Source of the DNA: Eubacteriales bacterium
GTDB taxonomy: Bacteria; Bacillota; Clostridia; Peptostreptococcales; Anaerovoracaceae
Length of the DNA stretch: 6,649 bases
NCBI GenBank assembly: GCA_028691625.1
Contig: JAQUYZ010000092.1
Span: 1 to 6,649 of the forward strand
Direction of reading: 5' to 3'
The position numbers and the translations under genes are program-made. Shown one piece after another: positions 4,863 to 6,649 of this stretch. Position 1 is the first letter of the stretch, and the number at the start of each line of letters is the position of its first letter. Below the pieces are notes generated by a model that searched no databases, was not told where the DNA came from, and saw only the letters and a list, made by a program, of their open reading frames with translations.

Positions 4863-5876
4863 TTACACAATCAGAGAACCAAATGTATTAAAAAAATAAC
4901 CGATGATGATGATTCCAACTGTAACAGTTAAAACAAATACCGCAAGTAATTTAGGCTTGACAGCATTTCTAAGCATGATAATTGATGGTAACGAAAGGGC
5001 AGTAACTGCCATCATAAAGGACAGAATTGTACCCAAACCAATACCCTTAAAGAATAGTGCTTCCGCGATTGGAAGCGTTCCGAATATATCGGCATACATT
5101 GGAACACCAACAGCAGTTGCAATCAATACGGAAAATGGATTTTGCGCTCCTAAAATAGTTTGCAATAGTTCAGTCGGAATCCAATTATGGATCAAGGCGC
5201 CAATGCTGACTCCGATCAGCACATACAGATAAACTTTTTTAAGGATATTCAACATCTGGTCTTTTGCATAAACGAATCTGTCTTTTCTTGTCAGCTCGGG
5301 CATTTCAATATCAATGCTCCCCGCCGCCTTAATATAGGATTCAATTTGATCATCCATTTTTAAACGTTCTATGAATGATCCCCCGAGTATTGCAAGAATC
5401 AAACCCACCACTACATATGAAAATGCTATTTTGAACCCGAAAATACTCATCAAAAGTATGAATGCTCCCAAATCAACCAAAGGGGATGAAATCAGGAAAG
5501 AAAAAGTCACTCCAATTGGTAGTCCCGCGTTAGTAAATCCAATGAAAAGAGGGATAGAGGAACAACTGCAGAACGGTGTCACCGTTCCGAGTAAAGCACC
5601 CATTGCATTGGCAGAAAGGCCTCGATATTTTCCAATAATCTGCTTTGTTCTTTCAGGAGGAAAATAGCTCTGAATATATGAAATGATCGATATCAATACA
5701 GAAAGAAGAATTAATATCTTTATTACATCATAAATGAAAAACTGGAGACTGCCTCCCAATCTTTTGGTTATATCTATTCCCATCGAGGAAAGCCCATTCC
5801 CTATCAATTCATTCAGCCATCTCATACCGAGAATCTGATACTGAAAGAAATCCCAAACTGCTTTTAACGCATTCAT
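4863..5876 (-). CDS. ArsP-type permease (PF03773 family)
   Basis: A 337-residue polytopic membrane protein of the putative permease family that includes ArsP, the exporter of trivalent organoarsenicals characterised in Campylobacter. Hydrophobic segments lie at roughly 48-70, 90-112, 118-143, 149-168, 213-231, 246-263, 277-298 and 309-330, with a polar loop at about 170-208. The family signature TVTPFCSCSSIPLFIGF is at about 98-114, with C103 and C105, and is followed by SFLISSPLVDLGAF (126-139). A weaker second half-motif, GVPMYADIFGTLPIAEAL, is near 257-274. It is the first gene of the ars operon, with an 82-nt predicted leader. The start ATG at 5874-5876 has only a modest GGTGG at 5881-5885. 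With ACR3 decayed, this is the only transporter visible in the operon. Whether it exports inorganic arsenite, methylated arsenic or something else cannot be decided from sequence. Confidence 0.9.
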   Translation of the reverse strand: MNALKAVWDFFQYQILGMRWLNELIGNGLSSMGIDITKRLGGSLQFFIYDVIKILILLSVLISIISYIQSYFPPERTKQIIGKYRGLSANAMGALLGTVTPFCSCSSIPLFIGFTNAGLPIGVTFSFLISSPLVDLGAFILLMSIFGFKIAFSYVVVGLILAILGGSFIERLKMDDQIESYIKAAGSIDIEMPELTRKDRFVYAKDQMLNILKKVYLYVLIGVSIGALIHNWIPTELLQTILGAQNPFSVLIATAVGVPMYADIFGTLPIAEALFFKGIGLGTILSFMMAVTALSLPSIIMLRNAVKPKLLAVFVLTVTVGIIIIGYFFNTFGSLIV

Positions 5877-5908
5877 TGTGCCACCGTTTCACTTTCTGTT
5901 TCTACTCA

Positions 5909-5921
5909 ATCTATAATAGAT
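5909..5921 (-). promoter_or_regulatory. Short palindrome in the ars leader
   Basis: ATCTATAATAGAT is a 13-bp palindrome with 6-bp arms around one base, lying 37-49 nt downstream of the predicted ars transcription start. Its ATCTAT/ATAGAT half-sites also occur inside both arms of the operator at 5947-5991 (5953-5958 and near 5979-5984). It could be a secondary ArsR site. The region is AT-rich, so chance is a real alternative. Confidence 0.4.
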
Positions 5922-5946
5922 AACATAGACAAGATGAAATCTAATA

Positions 5947-5993
5947 GACATTTATCTATGACTCATTATATCCATCTCATAGATAAATGTCAA
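5947..5993 (-). promoter_or_regulatory. ars operon promoter with embedded ArsR-type operator
   Basis: On the minus strand TTGACA (5988-5993) and TATAAT (5965-5970) are separated by exactly 17 bp, a full consensus sigma-A promoter with a predicted start near 5958. Overlaid on it is a perfect inverted repeat: GACATTTATCTATGA (5947-5961) and TCATAGATAAATGTC (5977-5991), with a 15-bp spacer. One arm covers most of the -35 box and the start of the spacer, and the other covers the transcription start. Bound repressor would therefore occlude polymerase. This is the arrangement expected of a strong promoter held off by the ArsR encoded downstream. Confidence 0.85.
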
Positions 5994-6042
5994 TATGGCG
6001 TTTGAATTATCTTTCTTGCAAATTATAGGGATCACACGCACA

Positions 6043-6561
6043 TTATCTGCGAACTGGAATTATTATTTGAGCGGCTTGTAGGGATACAATCTTTTTGCCG
6101 CCGGCTACTGATTGTTTTCCAACTTCCTTAAAGCCAAACTTCTCGTGAAATTTTAAAGATACTGAATTGAGTGGCTCGATGTCAATTTCTGCGGTTAGAA
6201 CTGGAACTTCAATTGATTCGGCATGCTTGAAAACTTCCTCATAAAGCAATTTGCCCAGCCCGGAGGTTTGCTGTTTTAAAGAGACAACCACTCTGTCGAT
6301 ATACAAGAATTTATCATAATTCTTTGCAAACCAAGTATAATTTACACTATCATAATCCTTTCCTTCTCTCAAAGCCAACACAAACGCTTCTACAAAGCCA
6401 TCTACTTCTATTACCTTTAGAATTTCAGATTGCTGGTGCAAATGCGCAAGCTTTTCTTTCGAAAGAGGCGATAAAAAATGCACAGACTCTTCATTTAATT
6501 TTAGAATGTGTTCATAATCTTCCAGTGTCGCCGATCTGATCTGTCGTGTTTCAGTCATCAT
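6043..6561 (-). CDS. GNAT-family N-acetyltransferase (COG3818-like)
   Basis: A 172-residue single-domain acetyltransferase using acetyl-CoA; the substrate is unknown. The N-terminal RSATLEDYEHILKLNEESVHFLSPL (about 9-33) and VDGFVEAFVLALREGKDYDS (about 53-72) match my recollection of the COG3818 group. The acetyl-CoA-binding motif A is at about 88-113 (YIDRVVVS, then QQTSGLGKLLYEEV), with the Q/R-x-x-G-x-G-like loop as QQTSGLG. The C-terminal motif PLNSVSLKFHEKFGF (about 130-144) is the usual GNAT motif B region. Two ATG codons are adjacent. The outer one at 6559-6561 is preferred because AAGGAG at 6571-6576 is nine bases away. It lies upstream of the ars promoter on the same strand and appears to be a separate unit. 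No clear terminator was found between them. Confidence 0.88.
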   Translation of the reverse strand: MMTETRQIRSATLEDYEHILKLNEESVHFLSPLSKEKLAHLHQQSEILKVIEVDGFVEAFVLALREGKDYDSVNYTWFAKNYDKFLYIDRVVVSLKQQTSGLGKLLYEEVFKHAESIEVPVLTAEIDIEPLNSVSLKFHEKFGFKEVGKQSVAGGKKIVSLQAAQIIIPVRR

Positions 6562-6649
6562 ATTGTAATTCTCCTTTAAATAAGGTTTCGCCTGTTTAAT
6601 AAAATTATATTAACATATCTGGTAAATGATTTCAGCACTTAAAGAAGAG

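Noticed and set aside
6604..6609. TATAAT on the minus strand upstream of the acetyltransferase as its promoter.
   Set aside because: No acceptable -35 hexamer at 16-18 bp and the region is very AT-rich, so the match alone is weak.

Overview
The window reads as part of a low-to-mid GC, strictly anaerobic Gram-positive genome, most likely class Clostridia. The evidence is the strong AGGAGG-type ribosome sites before most genes, a hybrid cluster protein with the anaerobe-type N-terminal cysteine spacing, a rubredoxin, a membrane 4Fe-4S protein and Firmicutes-style arsenic genes. The species cannot be named from the sequence. Two functional modules lie side by side, followed by one unrelated gene.

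Region 1 (1-2930) is a reactive-nitrogen/redox-stress module. On the minus strand a CRP/FNR-family regulator (1476-2141) is followed by a rubredoxin (1216-1380) and the 5' two thirds of hcp (1-1157, running off the left edge). Divergent from the regulator is a NapH/CcoG-like membrane protein with two 4Fe-4S motifs (2222-2836). Three palindromes share the core GTTRC-N4-GYAAC. Each is followed by exactly 22 bp and then a TATAAT/TATAGT -10 box. This places the site centre at -41.5, the classical class II activator position of CRP/FNR proteins. One promoter serves rubredoxin-hcp and one serves the 4Fe-4S gene. The third points antisense into the end of the 4Fe-4S gene, towards the regulator, and doubles as a possible terminator hairpin. 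A simple reading is that the local regulator switches on an Hcp detoxification system together with its electron carriers.

Region 2 (2981-5993) is an arsenic operon on the minus strand. A consensus promoter (TTGACA-N17-TATAAT) is overlaid by a 15-15-15 inverted repeat that is a good ArsR operator candidate. It is followed in order by an ArsP-type permease, a small redox-active disulfide (thioredoxin-fold) protein, ArsR, a cysteine-rich DUF2703 protein, a decayed remnant of an ACR3 arsenite pump, and a thioredoxin-type arsenate reductase (arsC). ArsC would reduce arsenate to arsenite. The permease would export arsenic compounds. The disulfide protein and DUF2703 protein are candidates for redox partner or arsenic-handling roles. 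The relic shows that the operon once carried ACR3 and lost it.

Region 3 (6043-6561) holds a lone GNAT acetyltransferase on the minus strand, resembling the COG3818 group. Its terminal 88 bp leader (6562-6649) holds a ribosome site but no promoter I would defend.

No tRNA, rRNA, CRISPR array, insertion sequence or riboswitch was recognised. No gene-free stretch exceeds about 200 bp.
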